From contig CAYGJC010000014.1 in NCBI GenBank assembly GCA_964350245.1, positions 1 through 50,027 of the forward strand: DNA of 50,027 bases, in the 5' to 3' direction. The notes below the pieces were generated by a model. That model did no database searches and was not told the DNA's origin. It saw nothing but the letters and a program-made list of their open reading frames with translations. This document shows, piece by piece, positions 31,426 to 40,407 of this stretch. How positions within the stretch are numbered: position 1 is the first letter of the stretch; every line of letters begins with the position of its first letter. The translations under genes and the position numbers were made by a program. Source of the stretch: JAJACP01 sp964350245. GTDB taxonomy: Bacteria; Chlamydiota; Chlamydiia; Chlamydiales; JAAKFR01.

Positions 31426-32052
31426 ATGGAGAACTTAGAAACAGGCAAAGATAAAATTAAAAAAATCTGCGATATTCTCAAAAACGAAACACTGCAGCCT
31501 GCAAAAGAGGAGGCTGAGCAGATTCTAGAAACTGCCGGACAAGAGGCTCACCAGATTATCCGTGATGCTGAAGTAAAAGCAGAAGAGCTCTTCAATGCAG
31601 CGAAAGCTAAAATGGCAAAAGAGAGAGAACTATTTGAAAGCTCCATGAAGCAGGCATGTCGTCAAGGGTTAGAAGCACTTAGGCAAGATATTGAACATAA
31701 GCTTTTTAATGAGGAGCTTGTGGATTGGATTGAGAAAAATGTGGCCGATCCTCAGACAAGTGCTAAACTGATTACAGCCTTGACACAAGCAATTGAAAAA
31801 GAGGGGACAAGCGCGGATTTTTCAGCTCTTATACCTAAGCAGGTCTCTGCAGAACAAGTCAACGCTTTATTGGCCAAAAAAATTGTAGAGCGCCTACGTT
31901 CCCAAGCAGTTGCAGTCGGTGATTTTATTGGAGGTGTGCAACTTAAGCTACATGATCGCAAGCTGACTCTCGATTTAAGCGATCGGGCTCTTAAAGAGTT
32001 ATTGGGACAGTATATTCGCAAGGATTTTAGAGAGTTGTTGTTTCAATCATAA
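31426..32052 (+). CDS. atpE: V-type ATP synthase subunit E
   Basis: The 208-residue protein is the peripheral-stalk subunit E of the V-type ATPase. The N-terminal half is a long charged helix (PAKEEAEQILETAGQEAHQIIRDAEVKAEELF, in parts), the C-terminal half a small globular domain with GGVQLKLHDRKLTLDLSD. It opens the V-ATPase operon with GAGG before ATG 31426. The 100 bp upstream hold a weak TATGGT -10 at most. From memory this matches Chlamydia CT310. Confidence 0.88.
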   Translation: MENLETGKDKIKKICDILKNETLQPAKEEAEQILETAGQEAHQIIRDAEVKAEELFNAAKAKMAKERELFESSMKQACRQGLEALRQDIEHKLFNEELVDWIEKNVADPQTSAKLITALTQAIEKEGTSADFSALIPKQVSAEQVNALLAKKIVERLRSQAVAVGDFIGGVQLKLHDRKLTLDLSDRALKELLGQYIRKDFRELLFQS

Positions 32053-32060
32053 ATGAGCAC

Positions 32061-32855
32061 ATGACAGAGTACTATTTTTTAGCAAGCCTTCTGCCGCCTC
32101 TAGAAATCGGCCATGTTCCCGGGTTAGGATTCACTGAGCTAAAAGAGCTTTTGCGTACGAATTTGACAAGCGGCGACCTTGAGCGAGTGACGCATTTTTT
32201 GCGCTGGATCGACTTGGAAAATCTCCGTTCTTTTTGGGCAAAGCAACCCTTTGATCCACGAGGAAATGTACGTGAAAATGAGATGGAACAGGCCCTGATT
32301 AATGTCCAGTGGCCAGTAGGGGAAGAGTTTGCGCCCTACTTGCAGGATTATTTAGAGAAGTACCATTCAACTGAGGAGCGGCTCCAGCATTTCTCGCTTT
32401 TGATGAGCCAATTTTTTGCTCAGTTCATGGAGGGGGAAGAGGGCTTTTTGAAAGATTTCTTTACCTTTCAGCGGGAGATGCGTTTAGTTCTAGTGGGCTT
32501 TCGTACCAAAAAGCTTGGAAAAGATGTGGCCCTCGAGCTTCAGTACGAGGATCCTACGGATCCTATTGTAGCCCAAGTGCTTGCTCAGAAAGATGCAAAA
32601 GTTTATGAACCGCCATTTGAGTATAAAGAGTTGAGGCCTATATTTGAGGAATATGGCGAGACTCCCTTAGATTTGCACAGAGCGCTCTACGAATACCAAT
32701 TTAATCATATCGTCGAGCTTTGGGGAGGGGACCTGTTCACTCTCGATCGAATCTTAAACTATATGGCGCGTCTGATTTTATGCGAGCGGTGGCTTGAGTT
32801 AGATGTGCAAAAAGGGATACAGGTAATCGATACCATTGAGAAGGGAATACAATGA
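32061..32855 (+). CDS. DUF2764 family V-ATPase-associated protein
   Basis: The 264-residue protein lies between atpE and atpA, the position of Chlamydia CT309 and of DUF2764 genes in spirochaete and Bacteroidetes V-ATPase operons. It is mostly helical (YYFLASLLPPLEIG at the start, an Arg/Trp helix LERVTHFLRWIDLENLRSFW, and FLKDFFTFQREMRLVLVGFR). It is thought to stand in for the C/d-type central-stalk connector subunit, which this operon otherwise lacks; that role is inference from position and fold. The 3' end overlaps atpA as ATGA. Confidence 0.8.
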   Translation: MTEYYFLASLLPPLEIGHVPGLGFTELKELLRTNLTSGDLERVTHFLRWIDLENLRSFWAKQPFDPRGNVRENEMEQALINVQWPVGEEFAPYLQDYLEKYHSTEERLQHFSLLMSQFFAQFMEGEEGFLKDFFTFQREMRLVLVGFRTKKLGKDVALELQYEDPTDPIVAQVLAQKDAKVYEPPFEYKELRPIFEEYGETPLDLHRALYEYQFNHIVELWGGDLFTLDRILNYMARLILCERWLELDVQKGIQVIDTIEKGIQ

Positions 32856-34630
32856 CAAGTAGTGTAGAAAGTTCCACGGTTGCAACCGGACGGGTTATGC
32901 GCGCTTTTGGTAACCTGTTACAGGTTGAGTTTGAGGGAAATATTCGTCAGGGAGAGGTTGGGTTTGTCGAGGTAGATGGGACTGGCCTGAAAGCTGAGGT
33001 GATCGAAGTTGTAGGCAAGGAAGTCAAGCTTCAGGTTTTCGAGGATACCCGCGGCATCAAGCTCAATACTCCAGTTACGTTTACGGGCGACCTTTTAGAG
33101 GCGGAGTTAGGGCCGGGTCTTTTGAAAACGGTCTTCGATGGTCTGCAAAATCGACTTGAAGTTGTGGCTGAGAAGTCCGGATACTACCTTCCTCGAGGCG
33201 TCTATGTTCCACCGATTGATCGGAAAACGGAATGGGATTACCTCCCTGTGGCTAAAATAGGCGATACTCTTGAGCGAGGAGATACGTTAGGAACGACGAT
33301 GGAGGGACGCTTTGAGCATCACATTATGGTTCCCTTTTCGTTTTATGGAAAAGTGACGCTTACATGGGTCATCTCACCAGGAAAGTATACTGTTGATACG
33401 GCCGTTGCACGGGGAAAGGATCAGAAAGGTGTCGAGCACACCTTTACGATGGTCCAGAAATGGCCGATTAAGATGGGGCTTTTTCAGGGAGAAAAAGTGA
33501 AACCGACGCGCATGATGGATACCGGTTTACGCATTTTAGATACCCAGATTCCCATCATGAAAGGAGGAACTTTTTGTACTCCCGGTCCTTTTGGTGCCGG
33601 AAAAACAGTGCTGCAACACCACCTTTCCAAATATGCGGCCGTCGATATCGTTGTTCTTTGTGCTTGCGGAGAGCGGGCCGGGGAGGTTGTAGAAATTTTA
33701 CGTGAATTTCCGGAGTTGACCGATCCGCACACAAATGAGCCGCTGATTACACGCACAAGTATTATTTGTAACACCTCTTCGATGCCCGTTGCCGCACGGG
33801 AATCATCCATTTATATGGGTATTACGATTGCCGAGTATTATCGACAAATGGGACTCGATGTGCTTCTTTTGGCCGATTCCACCTCACGCTGGGCCCAAGC
33901 ATTGCGCGAGATGTCCGGGCGTCTTGAAGAGATTCCCGGTGAAGAGGCCTTTCCGGCTTACCTGGCTTCTCGTATCGCTTCTCTGTACGAAAGAGGGGGT
34001 GTGGTTTCACTAAAAAATGAAAAGCAGGGATCCATCACCATTTGTGGAGCGGTCTCTCCTGCAGGAGGAAGTTTTGAAGAGCCCGTCACTCAAGCCACAT
34101 TAGCGGTTGTGGGCGCGTTTTGCGGGCTTTCAAGAGCGCGCTCCGATGCGCGCCGCTATCCCTCGATAGATACACTCATTTCATGGTCGAAGTATGTCAA
34201 TGATGTCTCCAAGCAGCTTGAAAGTGAGGTGCCTGGCTGGGGTGAAATGGTAGAAAGATCAGGACATATCTTGATTGAGGGAGATGAAATCGGCAAGCGG
34301 ATGGAGGTTGTAGGAGAAGAAGGAACCTCTTTAGAGGATATGGTTCTTCACCTGAAAGCGGAGCTGTATGATTTTTGTTATCTTCAGCAAAATGCTTTTG
34401 ATAAGGTAGATGCTTACTGCCCACTTGAACGGCAGATCCCTCTTTTCAAGCTGATCAACCACATTTTTGAGACAAACTTTGATTTTAGTAGTCGAGATCG
34501 AGCACGGGAGTTTTTCCTCCAACTGCAGGGTAAGATTAAAACGATGAATTCGATTCCCTTTGATTCAGATGAATATAAAACAGCTTTGGCTGAAATCCAG
34601 GAATTGATTGAAACAGCAAGGAAATTATGA
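32852..34630 (+). CDS. atpA: V-type ATP synthase alpha (A) catalytic subunit
   Basis: The 592-residue catalytic A subunit has the P loop GPFGAGKT at about residue 245 and the A-type non-homologous insert (residues about 115-190). It also has the Walker B region VLLLADSTSRWAQALREMSGRLEE. It hydrolyses or makes ATP at the A/B interfaces of the V1 head. ATGA overlap with the gene before and with atpB after shows tight coupling. It is intact. Confidence 0.97.
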   Translation: MTSSVESSTVATGRVMRAFGNLLQVEFEGNIRQGEVGFVEVDGTGLKAEVIEVVGKEVKLQVFEDTRGIKLNTPVTFTGDLLEAELGPGLLKTVFDGLQNRLEVVAEKSGYYLPRGVYVPPIDRKTEWDYLPVAKIGDTLERGDTLGTTMEGRFEHHIMVPFSFYGKVTLTWVISPGKYTVDTAVARGKDQKGVEHTFTMVQKWPIKMGLFQGEKVKPTRMMDTGLRILDTQIPIMKGGTFCTPGPFGAGKTVLQHHLSKYAAVDIVVLCACGERAGEVVEILREFPELTDPHTNEPLITRTSIICNTSSMPVAARESSIYMGITIAEYYRQMGLDVLLLADSTSRWAQALREMSGRLEEIPGEEAFPAYLASRIASLYERGGVVSLKNEKQGSITICGAVSPAGGSFEEPVTQATLAVVGAFCGLSRARSDARRYPSIDTLISWSKYVNDVSKQLESEVPGWGEMVERSGHILIEGDEIGKRMEVVGEEGTSLEDMVLHLKAELYDFCYLQQNAFDKVDAYCPLERQIPLFKLINHIFETNFDFSSRDRAREFFLQLQGKIKTMNSIPFDSDEYKTALAEIQELIETARKL

Positions 34631-35925
34631 AGACTGTCCATGATAGAATCAACGACATGCGCGGTAACCTGATAACCGTAACGGCCACAGGACCCTCTTT
34701 GGGTGAAATTGCTAAAATTGAAAAAAGCGACGGACAACCGACCTATTCATCCGTTCTTCAATTTGAGGGCGATCAGGTCACTCTCCAGGTTTTCGGTGGT
34801 ACGCGTGGAATTTCGACCGGCGACAAGGTGACTTTTTTAAAGCATCAGATGGAGGCTACCTATGGAGAGGCACTTCTAGGGCGTCGTCTCAACGGAGCTG
34901 GGGTTCCCATTGACAATGGTCCTGCCATTCGTGGTGAGCAGGTACCGATTGGTCAGCCTTCCTTTAATCCGGTACGCCGTATTATTCCCAGACAGATGGT
35001 CCGGACCAATATTCCGATGATTGACGTCTTCAACTGTTTGGTCAAGTCACAGAAAATACCTATCTTTTCTGTCGCAGGAGAGCCTTATAACCAGCTTTTG
35101 ATGCGCATTGCAAATCAGACGGATGCAGATGTTGTCATTATCGCCGGCATGGGCCTCACTTTTGCCGATTATCAAGCTTTTATTGATAATGCTGAAGACT
35201 CTGGATCGGCCCAAAAAACAGTCATGTTTATTCACCGGGCCATAGATCCTGCAGTAGAGTGCATGCTAGCTCCGGATATGGCTTTAGCTTGTGCTGAAAA
35301 ATTTGCAACAAGCGGAAAAGATGTTCTGGTGCTCCTAACCGACATGAGCGCTTTTGCTGATGCGATCAAAGAGATTTCGATTACAATGGACCAAATTCCT
35401 TCTAATCGTGGCTATCCTGGTTCTCTATATTCGGATCTCGCTTCTCGCTATGAAAAAGCGGTCGATATCGAAGGAAGCGGCTCGATTACTCTGATTAGTG
35501 TGACCACAATGCCGGGTGATGATGTCACGCATCCCATTCCCGACAACACCGGTTATATCACCGAGGGGCAGTTTTATCTGCATGGAGGATACATTGACCC
35601 GTTCGGTTCTCTTTCTCGTTTGAAGCAGCAAGTGATTGGAAAGGTGACCAGAGAGGATCATGGAGATATCGCCAACGCACTCATTCGCCTGTATGCCGAT
35701 TCCAAAAAGGCAAAAGAGCGGCAAGCGATGGGTTTCAAAATCTCTCGTTGGGACGAAAAACTGCTAAGCTATGCCCTGCTTTTTGAAAAAGAGATGATGA
35801 ATCTTGAAGTGAATATTACAGTTGAGGAAGCGCTTGATTTGGGCTGGAAGCTTTTGTCAGAGTGTTTTCAAAGACATGAAGTGGGCATCAAGCAGAGTTT
35901 GATCGACAAATACTGGCCGGGATAA
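34627..35925 (+). CDS. atpB: V-type ATP synthase beta (B) subunit
   Basis: The 432-residue non-catalytic B subunit has the family features NPVRRIIPRQMVRTNIPMIDVFNCLVKSQKIPIFS (in parts) and, instead of a Walker A, the sequence SVAGEPYNQLLMRIA. LLTDMSAFADAIKEISITMDQIPSNRGYPG is also typical. It alternates with A in the V1 ring. ATG 34627 overlaps the atpA stop. Confidence 0.97.
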   Translation: MKTVHDRINDMRGNLITVTATGPSLGEIAKIEKSDGQPTYSSVLQFEGDQVTLQVFGGTRGISTGDKVTFLKHQMEATYGEALLGRRLNGAGVPIDNGPAIRGEQVPIGQPSFNPVRRIIPRQMVRTNIPMIDVFNCLVKSQKIPIFSVAGEPYNQLLMRIANQTDADVVIIAGMGLTFADYQAFIDNAEDSGSAQKTVMFIHRAIDPAVECMLAPDMALACAEKFATSGKDVLVLLTDMSAFADAIKEISITMDQIPSNRGYPGSLYSDLASRYEKAVDIEGSGSITLISVTTMPGDDVTHPIPDNTGYITEGQFYLHGGYIDPFGSLSRLKQQVIGKVTREDHGDIANALIRLYADSKKAKERQAMGFKISRWDEKLLSYALLFEKEMMNLEVNITVEEALDLGWKLLSECFQRHEVGIKQSLIDKYWPG

Positions 35926-35928
35926 ACA

Positions 35929-36549
35929 ATGGCGGAAGTAAAACTCACCAAAAACGAGTTGCGCGCGCAGCAAGTCCGTCTCAACCAGTTGGAGAAGTAC
36001 CTGCCTACGCTTCAGCTTAAAAAAGCGATGCTTCAAACAGAAGTGAATGAAGTGCGCGGTGAAATTTTGCGCCTAGAAAATGCATTTCATGAGGCGCGCT
36101 TGACGGCGACTCATTCAGGAGGCCTACTCAGCGAACGGGTGGGATTGGATCTTACACACGCAGCTAAAGTAGAGCGTGTAGAGAAAGAGTATGAAAATAT
36201 TGCGGGCGTGGATATTCCTCTTTTTAAAGGGATCACGTTTGAAATCTTTGAGTATCCTCTTTTCAGTACACCGGCTTGGCTGGATGCCACGGTTGCGGAA
36301 TTGCGCCAAATGGCCATTGCACGTGCCAAGGTATCCATTGCTGAGGAAAAAAAAGCAGCTCTTGAAAAAGAGTTGCGTGAGGTGTCGATACGAGTGAATC
36401 TATTCGAAAAAAATTTGATCCCTAGAGCCCGGCACAATATCAAGCGGATACGTGTATTTTTGGGGGATCAGGAGTTAGCGGCTGTAGGCCAGGCTAAAGT
36501 CGCAAAAGCTAAAATTGAGCAGAGGAAGCATGCGAATCGATGTGATTAA
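35929..36549 (+). CDS. atpD: V-type ATP synthase subunit D
   Basis: The 206-residue subunit D is the central rotor shaft: two long antiparallel helices at the ends (VKLTKNELRAQQVRLNQLEKYLPTLQLKKAML in parts; the C-terminal VNLFEKNLIPRARHNIKRIRVFLGDQ) with a shorter middle. The motif NLIPRARHNIKRIR is diagnostic. It begins 3 bp after atpB and overlaps the start of atpI by 20 bp. Confidence 0.94.
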   Translation: MAEVKLTKNELRAQQVRLNQLEKYLPTLQLKKAMLQTEVNEVRGEILRLENAFHEARLTATHSGGLLSERVGLDLTHAAKVERVEKEYENIAGVDIPLFKGITFEIFEYPLFSTPAWLDATVAELRQMAIARAKVSIAEEKKAALEKELREVSIRVNLFEKNLIPRARHNIKRIRVFLGDQELAAVGQAKVAKAKIEQRKHANRCD

Positions 36550-38446
36550 ATCTCTCGTGGTCGGGCCAATGAGTAAGCGCGATCAATTTTTTCGACGTAT
36601 CCAGGAGGAAGGAGTTGTTGAATTCATTGCGCACAAAACCCCCTCTTTAGAAACCCCTGCTGAAATTCAGAATTTTATTGATGCTCTGCACGTTTTAAGA
36701 CAAATGGTGCCCGTCAAACAAATGCCCACCGAGGATTATCGGTCGGCGCATGTCTTAGCTCGGCATGTTGTGGAGCGCAGTCATGAACTAGAAAGGCTCT
36801 ATGAGCGGGCTCGTTTAGTTGAGTCTGAAATTGCGCGGATAGGCGTTTTCGGTGATTTTTCGCTTCCTCGCCTGCACGAGATAGAAAAAGAGTCGAATCG
36901 AGTGATTCAGTTCTTTTTTGCCAAGAAAAGCGAAAAATTGGAGGCGGTTCAAAAGGCAGAGGTGATACCGGTTGGCCATGCCTACGGACTGGATTACTTT
37001 ATATCAATTAACCGTGAGCGCACCAGCTATCAAGGATTGATCGAGATCACTATTGAACACTCTTTGGGTGAGCTCAAAGAAGAGCTTGCCCAGATCCGCC
37101 GAAAAATTGATGCCTACGAGACGGAACTGGCTACTCTTGCCCATAAGAAAAAGCTTTTAAAACAGGGATTGATGAATCTACTCAATCGTTACCATCTTGA
37201 GCAGTCCAAAGAGCGTATTGAGTCCCTTTTAGATGGAGATTTGTTTGCTGTTGAGGGATGGATTCCTAAAAACAAGATGAAATTGGTGCAAAAAATAGCT
37301 GATGAGCTCGCTGTGCACATTGAACCTATTGAGATTGAAAAGAAAGATCGTCCCCCCACTTATCTAGAAAACAATGGCTTTGCTCGCTTAGGAGAAGATT
37401 TAGTCGGTATTTATGATACTCCCTCAAGATTTGATCGAGACCCCTCTTTATGGGTCTTTATTGCCTTTGGTATTTTCTTTTCTATGATCATTGCTGATAC
37501 AGGTTATGGGTTGATTCTTCTGGCTGCCTCTCTCTTTTTGTTCTTTAAATATGGGAAAAAAAGAGGATTAGGGCGCCGTGTCATTTTACTTACCATGAGT
37601 CTCTCTGTTGGCTGTATTTTTTGGGGCGTAATGATGAGTTCATTTTTTGGAATCGAGCTTGCCCCTGATAACAAAATACGGGATGTCTCCCTTATTAACT
37701 GGATGGTCAAGCAGAAAGCTCACTACATGCTTACAGAAAAACCTAAAGCGTATACAGATCTCATTCAAGAGTATCCCCAATTAGAAAACGCCTCCACACC
37801 TCAAGATCTCTTTATGACCGTGACGCGTGAGCAGCAAGGAATGGGTAAGTATGTCGTGTATAATAATTTGACCGATAATGTTTTAATTGAACTTGCTATT
37901 TTTATTGGAACCATACATCTGATCCTCTCTTTCTTGCGCTATTTGGATCGAAACTGGGCAGGGATCGGGTGGGTGACGTTTATGATTGGTGCGTATCTGT
38001 ATTTTCCAGTCGCTTTAGGGTCTCTCTCGTTAATTCACTACATTTTCCACATACCCTACGTAGAAGGCGGATTAATCGGTCAATATGTGCTTTTTTCAGG
38101 GATAGGATTGGCTGCCCTTTTAGCTATTTTCCAGCACAGGTTAAAGGGGCTAGGGGAGATCATGAACATTATTGGTGTTTTTGCTGATGTGATGTCCTAC
38201 TTACGTATTTACGCTCTTTCGCTTGCAGGAATGATTATGGCCACGACCTTCGATCAGATTGGTGTCTCGATGCCAATTTATGCAGGCATCTTCGTGATTT
38301 TAGCCGGCCATGTGATTAACCTCACATTGGCCTTGATGGGGGGCGTGATCCACGGCTTGCGTCTTAACTTTATCGAATGGTATCACTATAGCTTTGAAGG
38401 TGGCGGGAAAGAGTTTTACCCATTATCACTCATTAAACTTGATTAG
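36530..38446 (+). CDS. atpI: V-type ATP synthase subunit I (a-type membrane subunit)
   Basis: The 638-residue protein has a soluble N-terminal half (about 1-300, with coiled-coil stretches) and a C-terminal half with 6-8 membrane helices (from IFFSMIIADTGYGLILL). It forms the ion half-channels next to the c-ring. The essential arginine region MSYLRIYALSLAG is visible in the penultimate helices. ATG 36530 after AGAGGA gives the family start MRIDVIKSLVVG; an in-frame TTG at 36515 is a less likely start. It overlaps atpD. Confidence 0.93.
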   Translation: MRIDVIKSLVVGPMSKRDQFFRRIQEEGVVEFIAHKTPSLETPAEIQNFIDALHVLRQMVPVKQMPTEDYRSAHVLARHVVERSHELERLYERARLVESEIARIGVFGDFSLPRLHEIEKESNRVIQFFFAKKSEKLEAVQKAEVIPVGHAYGLDYFISINRERTSYQGLIEITIEHSLGELKEELAQIRRKIDAYETELATLAHKKKLLKQGLMNLLNRYHLEQSKERIESLLDGDLFAVEGWIPKNKMKLVQKIADELAVHIEPIEIEKKDRPPTYLENNGFARLGEDLVGIYDTPSRFDRDPSLWVFIAFGIFFSMIIADTGYGLILLAASLFLFFKYGKKRGLGRRVILLTMSLSVGCIFWGVMMSSFFGIELAPDNKIRDVSLINWMVKQKAHYMLTEKPKAYTDLIQEYPQLENASTPQDLFMTVTREQQGMGKYVVYNNLTDNVLIELAIFIGTIHLILSFLRYLDRNWAGIGWVTFMIGAYLYFPVALGSLSLIHYIFHIPYVEGGLIGQYVLFSGIGLAALLAIFQHRLKGLGEIMNIIGVFADVMSYLRIYALSLAGMIMATTFDQIGVSMPIYAGIFVILAGHVINLTLALMGGVIHGLRLNFIEWYHYSFEGGGKEFYPLSLIKLD

Positions 38447-38457
38447 GAGAATTACAC

Positions 38458-38880
38458 ATGAACTTTGATGTTGTCGGACCAGCTCTAGTACTTGGGCTTG
38501 CAATGATTGGGAGTTCTTTTGGGTGCGGAATTGCCGGGATGGCTTCACATGCTGTCATGGCCCGCATTGACGAAGGACATGGAAAGATGATCGGGATGTC
38601 GGCAATGCCTTCTTCTCAAGCGATTTATGGATTTATTTTGATGCTCCTGATGAACGGAGCCATTAGTGATAAATCTCTCTCACCGATTGGAGGAATTGGC
38701 ATTGGGCTCTCTGTTGGAATGGCACTTCTCTTTTCGTCGGTTATGCAAGGAAAGTGCTGTGCAACCGGGATTCAAGCCTCTGCAAAGCAACCTGCAATTT
38801 ATGGAAAGTGTTACGCAGCGATCGGGATTGTCGAATCCTTTTCACTCTTTGCTTTTGTATTCGCGCTGTTGCTTCTTTAA
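38458..38880 (+). CDS. atpK: V-type ATP synthase subunit K (c-ring proteolipid)
   Basis: The 140-residue proteolipid has four membrane helices, that is two fused hairpins of the V-type. The ion-binding glutamate is present in the second hairpin (Glu126 in GIVESFSLFAFVF), while the matching position of the first hairpin is Gln54 (SSQAIYGFIL). So there is one carboxylate per protomer, as in other V-type rings. Several Cys (CGIAG, GKCCATG, GKCYA) are unusual for a c subunit. It ends the operon, 11 bp after atpI. Confidence 0.95.
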   Translation: MNFDVVGPALVLGLAMIGSSFGCGIAGMASHAVMARIDEGHGKMIGMSAMPSSQAIYGFILMLLMNGAISDKSLSPIGGIGIGLSVGMALLFSSVMQGKCCATGIQASAKQPAIYGKCYAAIGIVESFSLFAFVFALLLL

Positions 38881-38882
38881 AC

Positions 38883-39314
38883 ATGCGCATTTTTTTAGCC
38901 TTAGTTGCGCTGGCTCTGCTCTTTGTGGGATGCCAGCGCGTTCCTCTTGAGTGCCGTTCAGAGTACTTATACCCTGAATATCTGGCGAGCGAGCAGGTGC
39001 TCACTCCTGATCCTTTCCGTATCTGTTTTTATGGTCAGCAGGTGATCGTTTATTGGAATCTTGCGGGTAGATATCATCCCACAGAACTCCGGCTGCATGT
39101 GCGGTATGGGTCACGTGAGCAAGAGACTCTTTGTTGGCCTGTAGATCTCTGTAAGGGATATCGCATCTACCGACTCATTAATGAAGAGTATTGGTGTCTT
39201 GAGGGGATTGTCTCATTTAAAGCGGAGTTATATGAAAATGAGAATCTACTAGCTGAATGGACGCATCACCTCTGGACGGATATCATCCAGCTAAATGAGG
39301 CAGAGGGACTCTGA
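38883..39314 (+). CDS. Small lipoprotein next to the V-ATPase operon
   Basis: The 143-residue product begins MRIFLALVALALLFVGCQ, a signal peptide with a good lipobox (FVGC, Cys17). The mature domain has several Tyr and Cys and looks like an immunoglobulin-like beta sandwich: VIVYWNLAGRYHPTELRLHVRYGS, then FKAELYENENLLAEWTHHLWTD. From memory its position matches Chlamydia CT303. The start follows atpK by 2 bp, and the open frame upstream of it overlaps atpK and is not used. It overlaps the convergent aroG by 24 bp. Confidence 0.72.
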   Translation: MRIFLALVALALLFVGCQRVPLECRSEYLYPEYLASEQVLTPDPFRICFYGQQVIVYWNLAGRYHPTELRLHVRYGSREQETLCWPVDLCKGYRIYRLINEEYWCLEGIVSFKAELYENENLLAEWTHHLWTDIIQLNEAEGL

Positions 39315-40346
39315 ATTAAGCTTGTCGGCAGCCTGCAGGATTACCTGTCTGGTGGTCTGCCAATCTAAACAGGGATCTGTGATAGAGACTCCATAGCGGA
39401 GCTGATTGGAAACCGGCTGCGATCCTCCCACAAGGTGGCTCTCCAACATCAGGCCTGCAATCGATTGATTTCCCTCTGCAATTAACTCAACCAATGCCTG
39501 AAAAGCCGACACTTGCTTCAAATGCCGCTTCTCGCAATTGTCGTGTGAGCAGTCAATCACTAACTTATCCCGAATTCCCGCTTGCTGGCATCGTTCTACA
39601 GTATCCATGATTGACTTTGAGTCGTAATTGGGCCCCCTATACCCCCCACGTAACACGATGTGACAGTGCGCGTTTCCCTTAGACTGAATTCGGGTCATCT
39701 TGCCTTTAGGCGAAAGACCCAAAAAAACATGGGGTGTACTAGCTGAGAGTACTCCATGGACGGCGTGGTCGATGGTTCCATCTACAGTGTTTTTAAAGCC
39801 CACAGGAAAGTCCAAACTCGCTGCCAGCTGCCTGTGCGGAGGAGAAGAGCTTGTTCGTGCTCCAATGCATCCCCATGAAAGAAATTCTGAGAAATAGTGG
39901 GAGGTGGTGATTTCTAAAAGCTCGCTTGCAATAGGAACGCGCATATCGGTCAAGTCAGAAAAAAGGCGACGTGTTAAACGAATCCCTTTTCCAAGATTGT
40001 GAGAACCATCAAGATGAGGATCGTACAATAATCCCTTCCACCCTGTAATCGTACGCGGCTTTTCTACATAAGCGCGCATGATCACATAAAACTGTTCGGA
40101 TACTTCTTCACCAAGTTGAGATAATTTTTTTGCATACTCAAGTGCCGCTTCAGTGTCATGAATAGAACAGGGGCCCACGATAAGCAATTTACGGTTGTCT
40201 AAACCGGTTAAGATGGCATTGATCGTTGCCCGCGAGCCTTGGATGAAGGCTGCCTGTGAAGGAGTCAGGGGAATCTCCTTTTGTAACTCATAGGGGGTGG
40301 GCAGAATCGTTTCAAAATCGTCCGGTGTCAAAGAGAGTAGCGTCAT
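39291..40346 (-). CDS. aroG: 3-deoxy-7-phosphoheptulonate synthase (DAHP synthase)
   Basis: The protein of about 351 residues is a class I AroF/G/H-type DAHP synthase, joining PEP and erythrose-4-phosphate as the first step of the shikimate pathway. Motifs are LLIVGPCSIHD, MRAYVEKPRTITGWKG, the metal-site WGCIGARTSSSPPHRQLAA (TSSSP in place of the usual TTESQ) and VIDCSHDNCEK. The start ATG 40346 gives a family-like N-terminus; ATG 40358 is an alternative. It is divergent from the AGCS symporter. It breaks the order between the atpK-lipoprotein and valS seen in Chlamydia, where aroG is elsewhere. Confidence 0.92.
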   Translation of the reverse strand: MTLLSLTPDDFETILPTPYELQKEIPLTPSQAAFIQGSRATINAILTGLDNRKLLIVGPCSIHDTEAALEYAKKLSQLGEEVSEQFYVIMRAYVEKPRTITGWKGLLYDPHLDGSHNLGKGIRLTRRLFSDLTDMRVPIASELLEITTSHYFSEFLSWGCIGARTSSSPPHRQLAASLDFPVGFKNTVDGTIDHAVHGVLSASTPHVFLGLSPKGKMTRIQSKGNAHCHIVLRGGYRGPNYDSKSIMDTVERCQQAGIRDKLVIDCSHDNCEKRHLKQVSAFQALVELIAEGNQSIAGLMLESHLVGGSQPVSNQLRYGVSITDPCLDWQTTRQVILQAADKLNSESLCLI

Positions 40347-40407
40347 AAATGTCCACATTAGCAACTTGACATCAATTATTTCAATGTCTATAAGTTCCGC
40401 CATTGAT

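Noticed and set aside
40297..40407. Longer N-terminus of the AGCS symporter
   Set aside because: It lies over aroG coding sequence and has no family similarity; ATG 40408 fits the family start.
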